DNA of 64,000 bases, from positions 1 through 64,000 of the forward strand of contig NZ_VOSW01000028.1 in the NCBI RefSeq assembly GCF_009690905.1, written 5' to 3'. The stretch comes from Paraburkholderia madseniana (lineage in GTDB: Bacteria; Pseudomonadota; Gammaproteobacteria; Burkholderiales; Burkholderiaceae). The position numbers and the translations under genes are program-made. The notes under the pieces are model-generated. The model had not been told where the DNA came from. It made no database searches and saw only the letters and a program-made list of their open reading frames with translations. This document shows, one piece after another, positions 24,999-33,943 of the stretch (its first letter is position 1; every line of letters begins with the position of its first letter).

Positions 24999-26309
24999 TC
25001 AGCGCATGAAAGACACGACTTTTTCGCCGTGCGACACCGGCGTATCGCCGGCATCATGGGTTTGGGGCGCATTGCTGTACTCCGCAATACGGCCGATGTA
25101 CCACTCGCAGAACTTCTCGACGAGGCCTTCGGTGAACGGCGAGTACGGACCCGGTTCGTAGGCGCTGCTGGTTGCGCCGCGTTGCGAGTACTCCACAAGC
25201 GCGCGGTCCTGGTCATTGGTGGCGCGCCACACGGCCGTGAGATTGTTCACGTCGTAATCGATGCCTTCGCGTGCATCCTTGTGGACAAGCCACTTGGTGC
25301 GCACCAGCGTTTTTCCTGCCGACAGCGGAATCACCGAAAAGCTGACGATATGGTCGCTCATGAAGTGATGCCACGAATTCGGTTGCGTCCAGAACGAGAG
25401 GCCACCGAGGTCGGCCTGCTCGAAACCGCCGAGCAACTTCTTCGAGGCCACCTTCGCGTCCATGGTCTGCGATTCGCCGTCGCGATCGAGCGGCAGGCGT
25501 TGCGTGCGGAAACCCGTCACCAGATCCGCCAGACGGTCGATTTCCGCCGACGGCAGTTTCATCGCCTCCCATTGCGCGGTACGGCGCGCCACGGTCTCTT
25601 CGAACGCGGCCATGCCTTCTTCGTTGGCGGGCGTGCGCTGATACCCAAAACCGTATTCGTAAAGCGAAATCGTCAGCTCGGGATGATTCGCGACGCAGTG
25701 GTAGCACTCGCGATTGTTCTCCATCGTGAGCTTCCAGTTGCCCTCTTCGATGATATCGATCGTCGCTGCGACCTTGCAGCCGGCGAGATCGTGCGGCAGC
25801 AGGTACGGTTCCATCGCGGCGCGCATCACGGCGAAGTCGGCGGGTGGCTCATCCGCGAGACAGATGAAGATCAGACCGGCGAGATTCTGGAGGTGCACCG
25901 CTTTCAGGCTGTGCTTGCAGCGGTCGAACTGATCGCCCATATGCTCGGCGAACATCAGATCGCCGTTCAGGTTGTAGGTCCAACTGTGATACGGGCAAAC
26001 GATATTGCCGAGCGAACCCTTGTCCGTATTGCACAAACGCGCGCCACGATGGCGGCAAACGTTGTGGAACGCCCGCACCTCCATGTCGTCGTCGCGTACG
26101 ATCAGAATCGAATCGTTACCGATTTCCACCGTGATGTAGTCGCCCGGTTCCGGGACATCCGGTTCCACCGCGACCTGAATCCAGTGCTTGCGGAAGATCG
26201 CCTCCATGTCGAGCGCGAAAATCTCGTCGCCCGTATAGAACGGCGCTTCCAGCGTGTGATTCTTTTTGCGGCGTTCGATCATTGCGCGAACGTCTGCCGA
26301 AACTTTCAT
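24999..26309 (-). CDS. gbcA: Glycine betaine monooxygenase Rieske oxygenase subunit
   Basis: A 436-residue aromatic-ring-hydroxylase-type oxygenase. Rieske 2Fe-2S ligands are Cys85-His87 (NVCRHRGA) and Cys105-His108 (VCPYHSW). Mononuclear iron ligands in NNRECYHCVANHPEL are His204 and His209, with a distal acidic residue further on. With O2 and electrons from GbcB it removes one methyl of glycine betaine as formaldehyde. A GGAG site precedes the ATG. It follows etfB by 73 bases on the same strand. This places it in one long run with the downstream enzymes for dimethylglycine, unlike Pseudomonas, where I recall separate units. Confidence 0.93.
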   Translation of the reverse strand: MKVSADVRAMIERRKKNHTLEAPFYTGDEIFALDMEAIFRKHWIQVAVEPDVPEPGDYITVEIGNDSILIVRDDDMEVRAFHNVCRHRGARLCNTDKGSLGNIVCPYHSWTYNLNGDLMFAEHMGDQFDRCKHSLKAVHLQNLAGLIFICLADEPPADFAVMRAAMEPYLLPHDLAGCKVAATIDIIEEGNWKLTMENNRECYHCVANHPELTISLYEYGFGYQRTPANEEGMAAFEETVARRTAQWEAMKLPSAEIDRLADLVTGFRTQRLPLDRDGESQTMDAKVASKKLLGGFEQADLGGLSFWTQPNSWHHFMSDHIVSFSVIPLSAGKTLVRTKWLVHKDAREGIDYDVNNLTAVWRATNDQDRALVEYSQRGATSSAYEPGPYSPFTEGLVEKFCEWYIGRIAEYSNAPQTHDAGDTPVSHGEKVVSFMR

Positions 26310-26333
26310 TGTGTGCTCCGTTGCATGTCACGT

Positions 26334-26348
26334 CTGGCGCTGCGCCAG
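26334..26348. other. Small hairpin between etfB and gbcA
   Basis: CTGGCGC/GCGCCAG with a one-base centre (effectively 6 bp with a 3-base loop) lies in the 73-bp space upstream of gbcA. No T-run follows on the minus strand. It may partially end the dgc-etf transcript or protect the gbc message. Confidence 0.3.
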
Positions 26349-26382
26349 GCCCTCCTGGTCGCATGCTGGCCCGAACCGGAAA

Positions 26383-27174
26383 TCAGTAATCCACAAGTTG
26401 ATGCTCGCGCAAATACGCGAGGATCACTTGTGCTTTTTCGACGGAACTCCCTTCAATTACGACGCTGCCACCGCGGCTTTCGGTCGTCGTCGCCGAGAGC
26501 ATGCGGGCATGACCCGAGCGCTTCTCGGCGGCGGCGAGACGCACCGGTTTGGCGGTCGCGGGACGGATTGTCCAGGCGGGTTCGTCGGGGTTGGCTGAGG
26601 CCGCGCGTCCGGACGCATCTGTCGCGACTGGACGGATCGTGCCTTCGCGCAACCTTGCATAGGCGTAGCTCGGCGCCGTGTTGGCCATCGGATGCACGGC
26701 GATCAAGGCCGGCAGCCGCACTTCGACGCGGCGGCGCAAGCCTTTCGGCATGAATTGCCGGACTTCGGCGCAGCCGTCGCGAATCGTCAGATCAACCGCT
26801 GCGCCGACCAACGGCAACTCAAGCGCACTGGCGACGCGATACGGCAGCATGCCGCTATCGAAGGCGCCTTCGGCACGGGTGCCGGTCAATACGAGGTCGT
26901 AGCCGCGTAGACGTGCGGCGAGCGGTGCTAGCGCATCGCCTCGCCATTCAGGCGTTGCCGGCACTTCCAGCACCTCGACAGTGCGCGCGCCGAGTGCCAG
27001 ATATTCCTTGAGCGCCGGATTCGACGGATCGCCCGCGTGCAATACGTCGAGCGTCGCGCCGTGCGTTTTGGCGAGCGAGAGCGCTATCGTCAGCGCGGCG
27101 GCGTCGTTGCGGCTGTAGCGCGCGGTGCCGCTGACCGGGTGCCGCCCCACAGAAACCAGTACGGCGATTTTCAT
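26383..27174 (-). CDS. etfB: Electron transfer flavoprotein beta subunit, dimethylglycine pathway
   Basis: A 263-residue ETF-beta-type protein (KIAVLVSVGRHPVSG start; RGYDLVLTGTRAEGAFDSGMLPYRVA, the AMP/nucleotide-loop region). It would form a heterodimer with the alpha subunit encoded directly upstream; the two genes overlap by ATGA. Together they carry electrons from dimethylglycine oxidation to the membrane Fe-S protein DgcB or the quinone pool. It is divergent in sequence from fatty-acid-oxidation ETF, as expected for the dedicated betaine-operon copy (PA5400-type in Pseudomonas). The C-terminal ~60 residues, KPVRLAAAEKRSG onward, are an extension of unknown role. Confidence 0.85.
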   Translation of the reverse strand: MKIAVLVSVGRHPVSGTARYSRNDAAALTIALSLAKTHGATLDVLHAGDPSNPALKEYLALGARTVEVLEVPATPEWRGDALAPLAARLRGYDLVLTGTRAEGAFDSGMLPYRVASALELPLVGAAVDLTIRDGCAEVRQFMPKGLRRRVEVRLPALIAVHPMANTAPSYAYARLREGTIRPVATDASGRAASANPDEPAWTIRPATAKPVRLAAAEKRSGHARMLSATTTESRGGSVVIEGSSVEKAQVILAYLREHQLVDY

Positions 27175-28349
27175 GCAAGCGCTCCTTCCGCAACAGCCGT
27201 TGAATTCAATAGCGCAGCCCCCGTGCCGCGTGCCGTGCGTGCAGCCGCCGCGGCTTCATTCAGCGCCGCGATGGTTTCTTGCGCGTCGGCGATGACGGTC
27301 AGATTGGCGCGTTTGGCGATTGGCGCGCTGGCGTCAAGATTCACCGCGATCACGTGCCGGCAATCCTTGATGCCCTGCAGGTGCTGAACCGCGCCGGAAA
27401 TGCCGAACGCGATATAGACGCTCGCTTCGACGGTCTTGCCGGTGGCGCCAATCTGCTTGTCGCGGGTGAACTTGCCGTCGTCCACGGCGACGCGGCTTGC
27501 GCCGATCGCAGCGCCTAATGTGGCCGCGAGGCTCTCGAACGCGTGCACATCGCTGACGCCGTTGCCTGCCGAGACGATGAAATCCGCCTCTTCGAGCGCG
27601 AGCTGGGCGGCGTCGATCTCCTCGATGCCAAGATCGCGCACGATGCCTTTGGACGACGCCGGCTCGCCATCGAAACGCCACACCACTCGCTCACCCGCAC
27701 CGACAAATGGCAACTTCGGATCGACCGCGTTCGGTGCGAGCAAAACGACCTCAGGAAGCGCGCGTGAGGCGAACGTCGTATTCGTCTGAATATAAGCCGC
27801 GACATGTGCTGCATCGATTTCGACGACATGTGTCGCGACGCTTGCGTTCGCGGCGGCCGCATAACGGCGGCCGAGATCGCCATCGCCAGTGGCGTTGTCG
27901 GGCAGAAAAATGTGCGCCGGCGCATAGGCCGCGACGCACGCGGCCAGTGCGTTCAGCTCGTCGAGCGGCGCGAAAACGCGGCGGTCGAACATCGGCAACT
28001 CGATCAGCTTGTCGGCACCGAGCGCGGCGGCGTCGCCGCTGAACTCACCGAATACGAGCAGTACGACTTCGGTTGTCGCGTCCGCGATCAGCGCAGCGGC
28101 GGCCAGGGTCTGGCGCGCGTGATCGTCCAGCGCGCCGCGGTCCGCGTGGGCAGCCACCAGCAGCACACGCTGCGCTGCAGCCGTCGTGCGGCGCGGTTTT
28201 GCGTGCTCGCGATGCGCCGACCCCGTCGAGCCATGCGCCACGAGTTCCGTCGAGCCGGCAACAGCCGTCATGCCAAGCGTAATGCGCCTGAGCCCATCGG
28301 CCGTAATCGTGAACGGCCGGCGCGGATCGATTCGTTTGAGATTGTTCAT
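27171..28349 (-). CDS. etfA: Electron transfer flavoprotein alpha subunit, dimethylglycine pathway
   Basis: A 392-residue ETF-alpha. An N-terminal tail precedes the nucleotide-like domain VLLVAAHADRGALDDHARQTLAAA. The C-terminal FAD domain reads VSAGNGVSDVHAFESLAATLGAAIGASRVAVDDG, then KTVEASVYIAFGISGAVQHLQGIKDCRHVIAVNLDASAPI, which is the highly conserved FAD-binding signature. The start chosen, MNNLKRIDPRRP at 28349, lies 4 bases after the dgcB stop and avoids overlap. Translationally coupled to etfB. Electron donor partner: DgcA; acceptor probably DgcB (inference from the operon). Confidence 0.87.
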   Translation of the reverse strand: MNNLKRIDPRRPFTITADGLRRITLGMTAVAGSTELVAHGSTGSAHREHAKPRRTTAAAQRVLLVAAHADRGALDDHARQTLAAAALIADATTEVVLLVFGEFSGDAAALGADKLIELPMFDRRVFAPLDELNALAACVAAYAPAHIFLPDNATGDGDLGRRYAAAANASVATHVVEIDAAHVAAYIQTNTTFASRALPEVVLLAPNAVDPKLPFVGAGERVVWRFDGEPASSKGIVRDLGIEEIDAAQLALEEADFIVSAGNGVSDVHAFESLAATLGAAIGASRVAVDDGKFTRDKQIGATGKTVEASVYIAFGISGAVQHLQGIKDCRHVIAVNLDASAPIAKRANLTVIADAQETIAALNEAAAAARTARGTGAALLNSTAVAEGALA

Positions 28350-28353
28350 GGCG

Positions 28354-30267
28354 TTACTCCAGCGCCGCTGCAACCAGTTCGGCGACGTCCAGCACTTCCG
28401 GACGCGGGCCGACCACGCCTTCGAGCATCGCCGTGCAATTCGGGCAACCCACCGCGACGATCTCCGCGTTTATCGCGCGGGCGTCGTCGATACGGATGTC
28501 CGGAATGCGTTTTTTCCCGGGGATGTCAGTCAACGGTGCACCACCGCCGCCTCCGCAGCAACGTCCGCGCATACCATTGCGTTCCATCTCGACCACCTTG
28601 ATGCCGATGGATTTCAGCAAACGGCGCGGCGCTTCCGTCTCACCGTTATAGCGGCCCAGATAGCACGGATCGTGATACGTGATCTTGCGGTCCGCGAACG
28701 CAGCGACCGCCTTCGGCGACAGCTTGCCGCTCGATACCAGTTCTTCGATCAGTGCCGTGTGATGCTGGACCTCGTAGAAACCGCCGAGTGCGCGATATTC
28801 GTTGCGCAGGCTGTGCAGTACGTGGGGATCGGCGGTAACGATCTTGCGGAACGAGTACTGCGAGAGCGTGCCGATCAGCCGTTGAGCGAGTTGCTGGAAG
28901 GTCGCTTCGTCGCCGAGACGCCGTGCCGTGTCGCCAGTATCGGTTTCGACGCCGCCGAGCACCGCGTAGTCGACCCCCGCCCGGTTCAGCACTTTGATCA
29001 GCGCCCGCAGCGTGCGCTGATAGCGCATATCGAACGCGCCTTCGCCGGCGATCAACAGCACGTCCACCTGCCGTCCCGGTTGCGCGACCTGTACTTGCAG
29101 ATCGACAGCCCAGTCGTAACGCGCTCCGATGTCATAACCGTTCGAACTGCCGGTCTCGCGCAGATTGGCGAGCGTAATCGGACCTTTGCCAGGTACGCTG
29201 CCTTCAACCAACGTCTGGTTGCGGCGCATATCCACGATCGCGTCGACGTGCTCGATCAGCATCGGGCACTCCTGCACACAGGCACGGCAAGTGGTGCACG
29301 ACCACAGCGTGTCCGCTTCGATCAGGCTCGATACGAGCGGCTTGCCCGGCGCGCCGCCGTGTTTGCCGATCGGAATGCCGGGCGTCGGGCTGCCGGCATA
29401 AGCTTCGTCCGTGCCACCGACCATGCCCGTGACGAGATCCTGAATCAGCTTCTTCGGATTAAGCGGCTGCCCGGCGGCAAACGCGGGGCACGCCGCTTCG
29501 CACTTGCCGCATTGCACGCAGGCGTCGAAGCTCAGCAACTGGTTCCAGCGGAACTCGACCGGCTTGCCGACGCCGTATTCCTTCGTGTCGAGCAGCGGCG
29601 CCTTCAATGCGGTCGGCGGCACGACATCGTTATCGTTGCGCTCGGCAAAACGCTCCTGACGCGGGTGAAAGGCAAGATGCAGCAGCCCGGCGAGCGCATG
29701 TTTCATCGGACCACCGCGAGCCGCTCCGAAGGTCATCGTGAACGCGCCGACTGCGATCAGCAACGCGACGATAATCGCGAAAGCACCCGACATCGCCGCA
29801 GCCGGCAACGCGATGAACAGCGCCAAACCGAGTGCGAATGATCCAAGCAGCAGCGGCAGATGATCCCAAGGCCCACGCGAGAGCCGTGCCGGAACCGCCT
29901 TCGCGCCATGCCGCCGGCGCCAGACGAACACCGCGCCGACCAGCATCACCAGCGCGGCCAGAAAGATCAGCTTGTCGAGCCACGGCGAGTAGATCGCGAG
30001 ACCGTAGTTGACGAACACCAGCGCCATCGCGAGGATCGCCCCGCCCGCCGTCGCGACGTGCGTCTTCGCGATATACGGGTCTCGCGCGACCACATGGTGG
30101 AGGTCGACGAAATAGCGCTTCGGGATCGCCAGCAGATTGGTCCAGCCGTACGCGCCCGCTGGCGTGGCGCGGCCTTCGCGCCAGTAGGCAGCGCGTTTGG
30201 CGAGCGCGAACGCGAGACCCGCTACCGACAACCACAGCAGGACGGTGATGACAAACACGGGGCTCAT
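28354..30267 (-). CDS. dgcB: Membrane-anchored Fe-S oxidoreductase for dimethylglycine catabolism
   Basis: A 637-residue protein with about five N-terminal membrane segments (first at residues 5-22, others before residue ~190). Two 4Fe-4S clusters follow: CVQCGKCEAACP near 250 and CTTCRACVQECP near 322. Two CCG-type cysteine domains complete it (DPCYLGRYNG; RGRCCGGGGGAP near 569; VGCPNC). This is the GlpC/HdrD-like architecture of DgcB, thought to pass electrons from DgcA/ETF into the quinone pool. Start at 30267, two bases after the dgcA stop; an in-frame ATG 18 bases earlier would overlap dgcA. Confidence 0.9.
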   Translation of the reverse strand: MSPVFVITVLLWLSVAGLAFALAKRAAYWREGRATPAGAYGWTNLLAIPKRYFVDLHHVVARDPYIAKTHVATAGGAILAMALVFVNYGLAIYSPWLDKLIFLAALVMLVGAVFVWRRRHGAKAVPARLSRGPWDHLPLLLGSFALGLALFIALPAAAMSGAFAIIVALLIAVGAFTMTFGAARGGPMKHALAGLLHLAFHPRQERFAERNDNDVVPPTALKAPLLDTKEYGVGKPVEFRWNQLLSFDACVQCGKCEAACPAFAAGQPLNPKKLIQDLVTGMVGGTDEAYAGSPTPGIPIGKHGGAPGKPLVSSLIEADTLWSCTTCRACVQECPMLIEHVDAIVDMRRNQTLVEGSVPGKGPITLANLRETGSSNGYDIGARYDWAVDLQVQVAQPGRQVDVLLIAGEGAFDMRYQRTLRALIKVLNRAGVDYAVLGGVETDTGDTARRLGDEATFQQLAQRLIGTLSQYSFRKIVTADPHVLHSLRNEYRALGGFYEVQHHTALIEELVSSGKLSPKAVAAFADRKITYHDPCYLGRYNGETEAPRRLLKSIGIKVVEMERNGMRGRCCGGGGGAPLTDIPGKKRIPDIRIDDARAINAEIVAVGCPNCTAMLEGVVGPRPEVLDVAELVAAALE

Positions 30268-30269
30268 CG

Positions 30270-32333
30270 TCAGAAATCCTTGCAAAGGCGCAGCGCGTCG
30301 TAGATAGCGCCGTGAATGTTATGCATGGAAATGCAGTCGCCGACGCGGAACAGCAGGAAGCGGCCGTTGCCGATTTCTTCGCTGAGCGACGGTTGCGGCT
30401 CCGACGCGAAGAGCTTGTGCACGTCCACCTGGCCGCGATTCACCGACTCGGGCTTGAGCGTCCAGTAGAGCTGGTCGTTCGGCGTGCTGCCGTTCTCGAT
30501 CACCACCTGATCGACCGCGCGCTCTTCCTGCTCTTCCGTGTACTCGTTGCGGATCACGGCGATCTTCTTGCCGTCTTCCTCGTACACCTTGTCGAGCCAG
30601 TAGTTCGGCGTATGAATCACACCTTGCGCATAGAGACGCCGATAGAAAATCGGGAACGTGGTGCCGCCGACATCGTCGGCCACCTTCACGTCAGGCGTCA
30701 CGATCTCGACATTCGAGCCGCGGCTCGACATGAAATCCGCTACGCCCGCGCCGGCGTGCGTGCTGACGCCGTCATAAACCAGCACGTTCTTGCCTGGCTC
30801 AACCTTGCCCGACAGCACATCCCAAGAACTGACCGCAAGCCCTTCTTCGACGCCCCACGCCGCCACTGGCGACGTGAACGACGAACCGCCCGTGGCCAGC
30901 ACGACGATGTCCGGCTTCTCCGCCATGATGGTTTTTTCGTCGGCGGCGACGCCGAGACGTCGATCGACACCGAGGCGTTTCGTTTCCATATCGAACCAGC
31001 GCACGATGCCCGCCATCTGCTCGCGCTGCGGCGCTTTCGCGGCCAGCATGATCTGACCGCCGACGTAGTCGTTCTTCTCGAACAGCACCACGTCATGACC
31101 GCGCGACTTCGCCACGCGCGCCGCTTCCAGTCCAGCCGGACCCGCACCGACCACGACCACCTTGCGCTTCGGCCCACTTGTCTTCGCGATCACGTGCGGC
31201 ATGGTTTCTTCACGCGACGTCGCGGCGTTCTGCACGCACAGTACATCCAGCCCGTTGTACTGGCGGTCGATGCAATAGTTTGCGCCGACGCATTGTTTGA
31301 TCTCGTCCTCGCGGCCGTCGCGGATCTTGATGACCATATGCGGATCGGCGATCTGCGCGCGCGTCATGCCGACCAGATCGACCATGCCGCTTGCGAGCAG
31401 ACGTTCCGCCTGGCCCGCGTCGCGGATGCTTTGCGCATGCATCACAGGCAGCTTCACCACCGACTTGATCCCGGCCGCGAGATGCACGAACGGCTCGGGC
31501 GGCAGCGCCATCGGCGGCATGCAGTTCGCCAGCGTGTTGTGCGTATCCGCGCCGGAACCGATCACGCCGAGGTAGTCGATCAGACCGCTTTCGCTCATCG
31601 CCTGGGCGATCTCTTTCAGTTGTTCGTGATCGAGACCGTCTTCATGGAATTCATCGCCACACATGCGCAAACCGACGCAGAAATCCGCGCCTACCGCTTC
31701 GCGCACCGCCTTCAACACTTCCGTGCCAAAGCGCAGGCGGTTTTCGAGCGAGCCGCCCCATTCGTCGGTACGGAAATTCGTGCGCGGGCTCCAGAACTGA
31801 TCGATCAGGTGCTGGTGGGCCGCAGAAATCTCGATGCCGTCCATGCCGGCATCTTTCACACGCTTGGCAGCCGCGGCAAAGTCCGTGATGATGCGGCGAA
31901 TCTCTTCCACTTCGATGATCTTCGCATTGCCGCGGTGTACCGGCTCACGCACGCCGGATGGCGACATCAAATGCGGCCAATGCTCGCCATGAAACGCCGA
32001 GCGGCGGCCCATATGCGTGGCCTGAATCATGATCTTTGCGCCGTGCTGATGCATGGCTTCGGCGAGCCGGGCGAGCGGATCGATGATCTTGTCGGTCGAG
32101 AGATTCACCGACTTCCACCAGCCTTGCGGACTGTCGATCGACACCGGGCTCGAGCCGCCGCACACGGCGAGGCCGACGCCGCCCTTGGCCTTCTCTTCGT
32201 AGTAACGGATATAACGATCGCCGGGCAGACCGCCCGGCTCCGCATACACCTCGGCGTGCGCGGTGCTGACGATGCGGTTGCGCAAAGTCAGTTTGTTCAG
32301 CGTGAGAGGCTTGAAAAGGTTCGGGTAACGCAT
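30270..32333 (-). CDS. dgcA: Dimethylglycine demethylase, FMN/FAD oxidoreductase
   Basis: A 687-residue enzyme of the trimethylamine-dehydrogenase/OYE class: FMN TIM barrel at residues 1-340, iron-sulfur segment at 348-366, then FAD and NAD-like Rossmann domains (KVVVVGAGPAGLEAARVA near 388, VLVYDGVSTHAGAGVADF). It oxidises dimethylglycine to sarcosine and formaldehyde. In the Fe-S segment, CVGANYC...C supplies Cys348, Cys354 and Cys366; the position of the fourth classical ligand is Ala351. The start MRYPNLFKPLTL at 32333 matches the family; the frame remains open for 86 codons upstream, but that part overlaps the previous gene. Confidence 0.9.
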   Translation of the reverse strand: MRYPNLFKPLTLNKLTLRNRIVSTAHAEVYAEPGGLPGDRYIRYYEEKAKGGVGLAVCGGSSPVSIDSPQGWWKSVNLSTDKIIDPLARLAEAMHQHGAKIMIQATHMGRRSAFHGEHWPHLMSPSGVREPVHRGNAKIIEVEEIRRIITDFAAAAKRVKDAGMDGIEISAAHQHLIDQFWSPRTNFRTDEWGGSLENRLRFGTEVLKAVREAVGADFCVGLRMCGDEFHEDGLDHEQLKEIAQAMSESGLIDYLGVIGSGADTHNTLANCMPPMALPPEPFVHLAAGIKSVVKLPVMHAQSIRDAGQAERLLASGMVDLVGMTRAQIADPHMVIKIRDGREDEIKQCVGANYCIDRQYNGLDVLCVQNAATSREETMPHVIAKTSGPKRKVVVVGAGPAGLEAARVAKSRGHDVVLFEKNDYVGGQIMLAAKAPQREQMAGIVRWFDMETKRLGVDRRLGVAADEKTIMAEKPDIVVLATGGSSFTSPVAAWGVEEGLAVSSWDVLSGKVEPGKNVLVYDGVSTHAGAGVADFMSSRGSNVEIVTPDVKVADDVGGTTFPIFYRRLYAQGVIHTPNYWLDKVYEEDGKKIAVIRNEYTEEQEERAVDQVVIENGSTPNDQLYWTLKPESVNRGQVDVHKLFASEPQPSLSEEIGNGRFLLFRVGDCISMHNIHGAIYDALRLCKDF

Positions 32334-32373
32334 CGCGATCGACCTCGGAATGAATAGGCTGTGTGCGTTGTTG

Positions 32374-32910
32374 TTACGACGCGAGCGGCGACACTTCGAA
32401 CACGCAGTGATCGTGGCCTTCGGCCGCGCAGCGCGCTTCCTTCGAATGGGACGGCGGACCCTTGCGCTGTCCATCCGGCGCGGTGTCGTTGACCCAGTCC
32501 ATCGCGCCCGCGAACCAGCCGGCGAACATGTAGCAAAGCTTGCCTTCCTTGCCCGGCTGCGCAAGCACGAACGACGAGTGGTGCAATTCAATGCGGGCGC
32601 GCGAGCTGGACGGATCGGCTTCCGTAATCGTGAAGAGGCCCCAACCGCGTTGCGACAGGCGGTTCAGGTAATGCTCGAACACCGCCATACCCGCAATGCC
32701 GTGCTGTTTCGCTTCCTTGTCGCACCAGAAATACGCGGACTTGTAGCCGGCCTTGTAGAGAATCTCGGCATACGTGTCGATGCCGAGCGCTTCCTCGACA
32801 GCCGTGTGGTTATTCGTGAAGAAGTGGCGCGGCACGTAAAGCATCGGCAGCGCGTCGGTGGTCCAGACGCCGGTGTTCGGATCGACGTCGATAGGCAGTT
32901 GGGGTTGCAT
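32374..32910 (-). CDS. DUF5943 protein with V4R-like C-terminus
   Basis: A 178-residue cytosolic protein found in betaine/dimethylglycine operons (I recall a Pseudomonas counterpart next to dgcA). Residues about 25-175 resemble the 4-vinyl-reductase (V4R) ligand-binding fold: EILYKAGYKSAYFWCDKEAKQHG, GKLCYMFAGWFAGAMDW, and a final Cys161-x7-Cys169 motif (RCAAEGHDHCVFEV) typical of V4R zinc or ligand sites. It lies 40 bases before dgcA and 43 bases after the dipeptidase gene. No catalytic function is established; binding a folate, corrinoid or pathway metabolite is a guess. ATG 32910 chosen; a longer frame overlaps the dipeptidase. Confidence 0.75.
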   Translation of the reverse strand: MQPQLPIDVDPNTGVWTTDALPMLYVPRHFFTNNHTAVEEALGIDTYAEILYKAGYKSAYFWCDKEAKQHGIAGMAVFEHYLNRLSQRGWGLFTITEADPSSSRARIELHHSSFVLAQPGKEGKLCYMFAGWFAGAMDWVNDTAPDGQRKGPPSHSKEARCAAEGHDHCVFEVSPLAS

Positions 32911-32953
32911 GTGGGGCTCCGTTTTTATAGGTTCAGGTTCTGTGAATGGCGAA

Positions 32954-33925
32954 TCAGACCTTCCAGACTTCGCCGAACACGCGCACCCAGTTTTCACCCA
33001 TGATCTTCTTGATGCGCGTCTCGCTCCAGCCTGCGCGTTCCATCGCGGCCGTCAGGTTCGGAAACTCGCCGATCGTGCGAATGCCTTCCGGATTCACCAC
33101 TTTGCCGAAGTTCGTCAACTGGCGATAACGGCCCTTGTCGTGCGTGATCCAGTCGAAGAACTCAGTGCTATAGCCTTGCGTGAAGTCCGTACCAATGCCG
33201 ACCTGGTCTTCGCCGATCAGGTTCACCACGTATTCGATTGCTTCGATATAGTCTTCGACGGTCGCGTCCGGGCCGCGCTTCAGGAACGGCGCAAACATCG
33301 TCACACCAACGAAACCGCCTGCATCGGCGATCTCTTTGAGTTGCTCGTCGCTCTTGTTGCGCGGATGCTCTTTCAGGCCCGACGGGCAGCAATGCGAGTA
33401 GCACACCGGCTTGTTCGAGGCCGCGATCGCTTCGGACGACGTCTTGCCGCCCACATGCGAGAGGTCGACCATGATGCCGACGCGATTCATCTCCTGAATC
33501 ACTTCACGGCCATAGCCCGACAGACCGCCGTCGCGTTCATAGCAGCCCGTGCCGACCAGATTCTGCGTGTTGTAGCAAAGCTGGACCACGTTCACGCCGA
33601 GGTCCTTGAAGGCCTCGATATAGCCGAGGTTGTCTTCGAACGCATGCGCGTTCTGGAAACCAAAAATGATGCCGGTCTTGTTCTCTTTCTTCGCACGCAA
33701 GATGTCGTCGGTGGTGCGCACGAGGGTCAGGATCTCGCCGTATTCGCGGATCTGCTGCTTCATCTCGGCGATGTTGTCGACGGTTTTCTGGAAGCTTTCC
33801 CAGACCGACACTGTGCAGTTCACTGCGGTTACGCCGCCCTTGCGCATGTCCTCGAACACCGAACGCTCGAACTTCGAAATGTTCAGGCCGTCGATGATGA
33901 TGCTGTTGTCGTGCAGAGTGCTCAT
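32954..33925 (-). CDS. Membrane dipeptidase family protein (peptidase M19)
   Basis: A 323-residue amidohydrolase-fold protein of the renal-dipeptidase family (M19). IIIDGLNISKFE replaces the usual N-terminal DGHNDL/HxD zinc motif: the first strand lacks the His-x-Asp pair. Later ligand regions are present: MVDLSHVGGKTSSEAI (His), VCYSHCCPSG (His), and GIGTDFTQGYS (Asp). Betaine operons of Pseudomonas carry an equivalent gene beside dgcA. It might hydrolyse a peptide or amide form of an intermediate, but no substrate is known. TGGAG lies 7 bases before the ATG; 18 bases separate it from glyA. Confidence 0.82.
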   Translation of the reverse strand: MSTLHDNSIIIDGLNISKFERSVFEDMRKGGVTAVNCTVSVWESFQKTVDNIAEMKQQIREYGEILTLVRTTDDILRAKKENKTGIIFGFQNAHAFEDNLGYIEAFKDLGVNVVQLCYNTQNLVGTGCYERDGGLSGYGREVIQEMNRVGIMVDLSHVGGKTSSEAIAASNKPVCYSHCCPSGLKEHPRNKSDEQLKEIADAGGFVGVTMFAPFLKRGPDATVEDYIEAIEYVVNLIGEDQVGIGTDFTQGYSTEFFDWITHDKGRYRQLTNFGKVVNPEGIRTIGEFPNLTAAMERAGWSETRIKKIMGENWVRVFGEVWKV

Positions 33926-33943
33926 CGTTTGCTCCAGGCGTGC

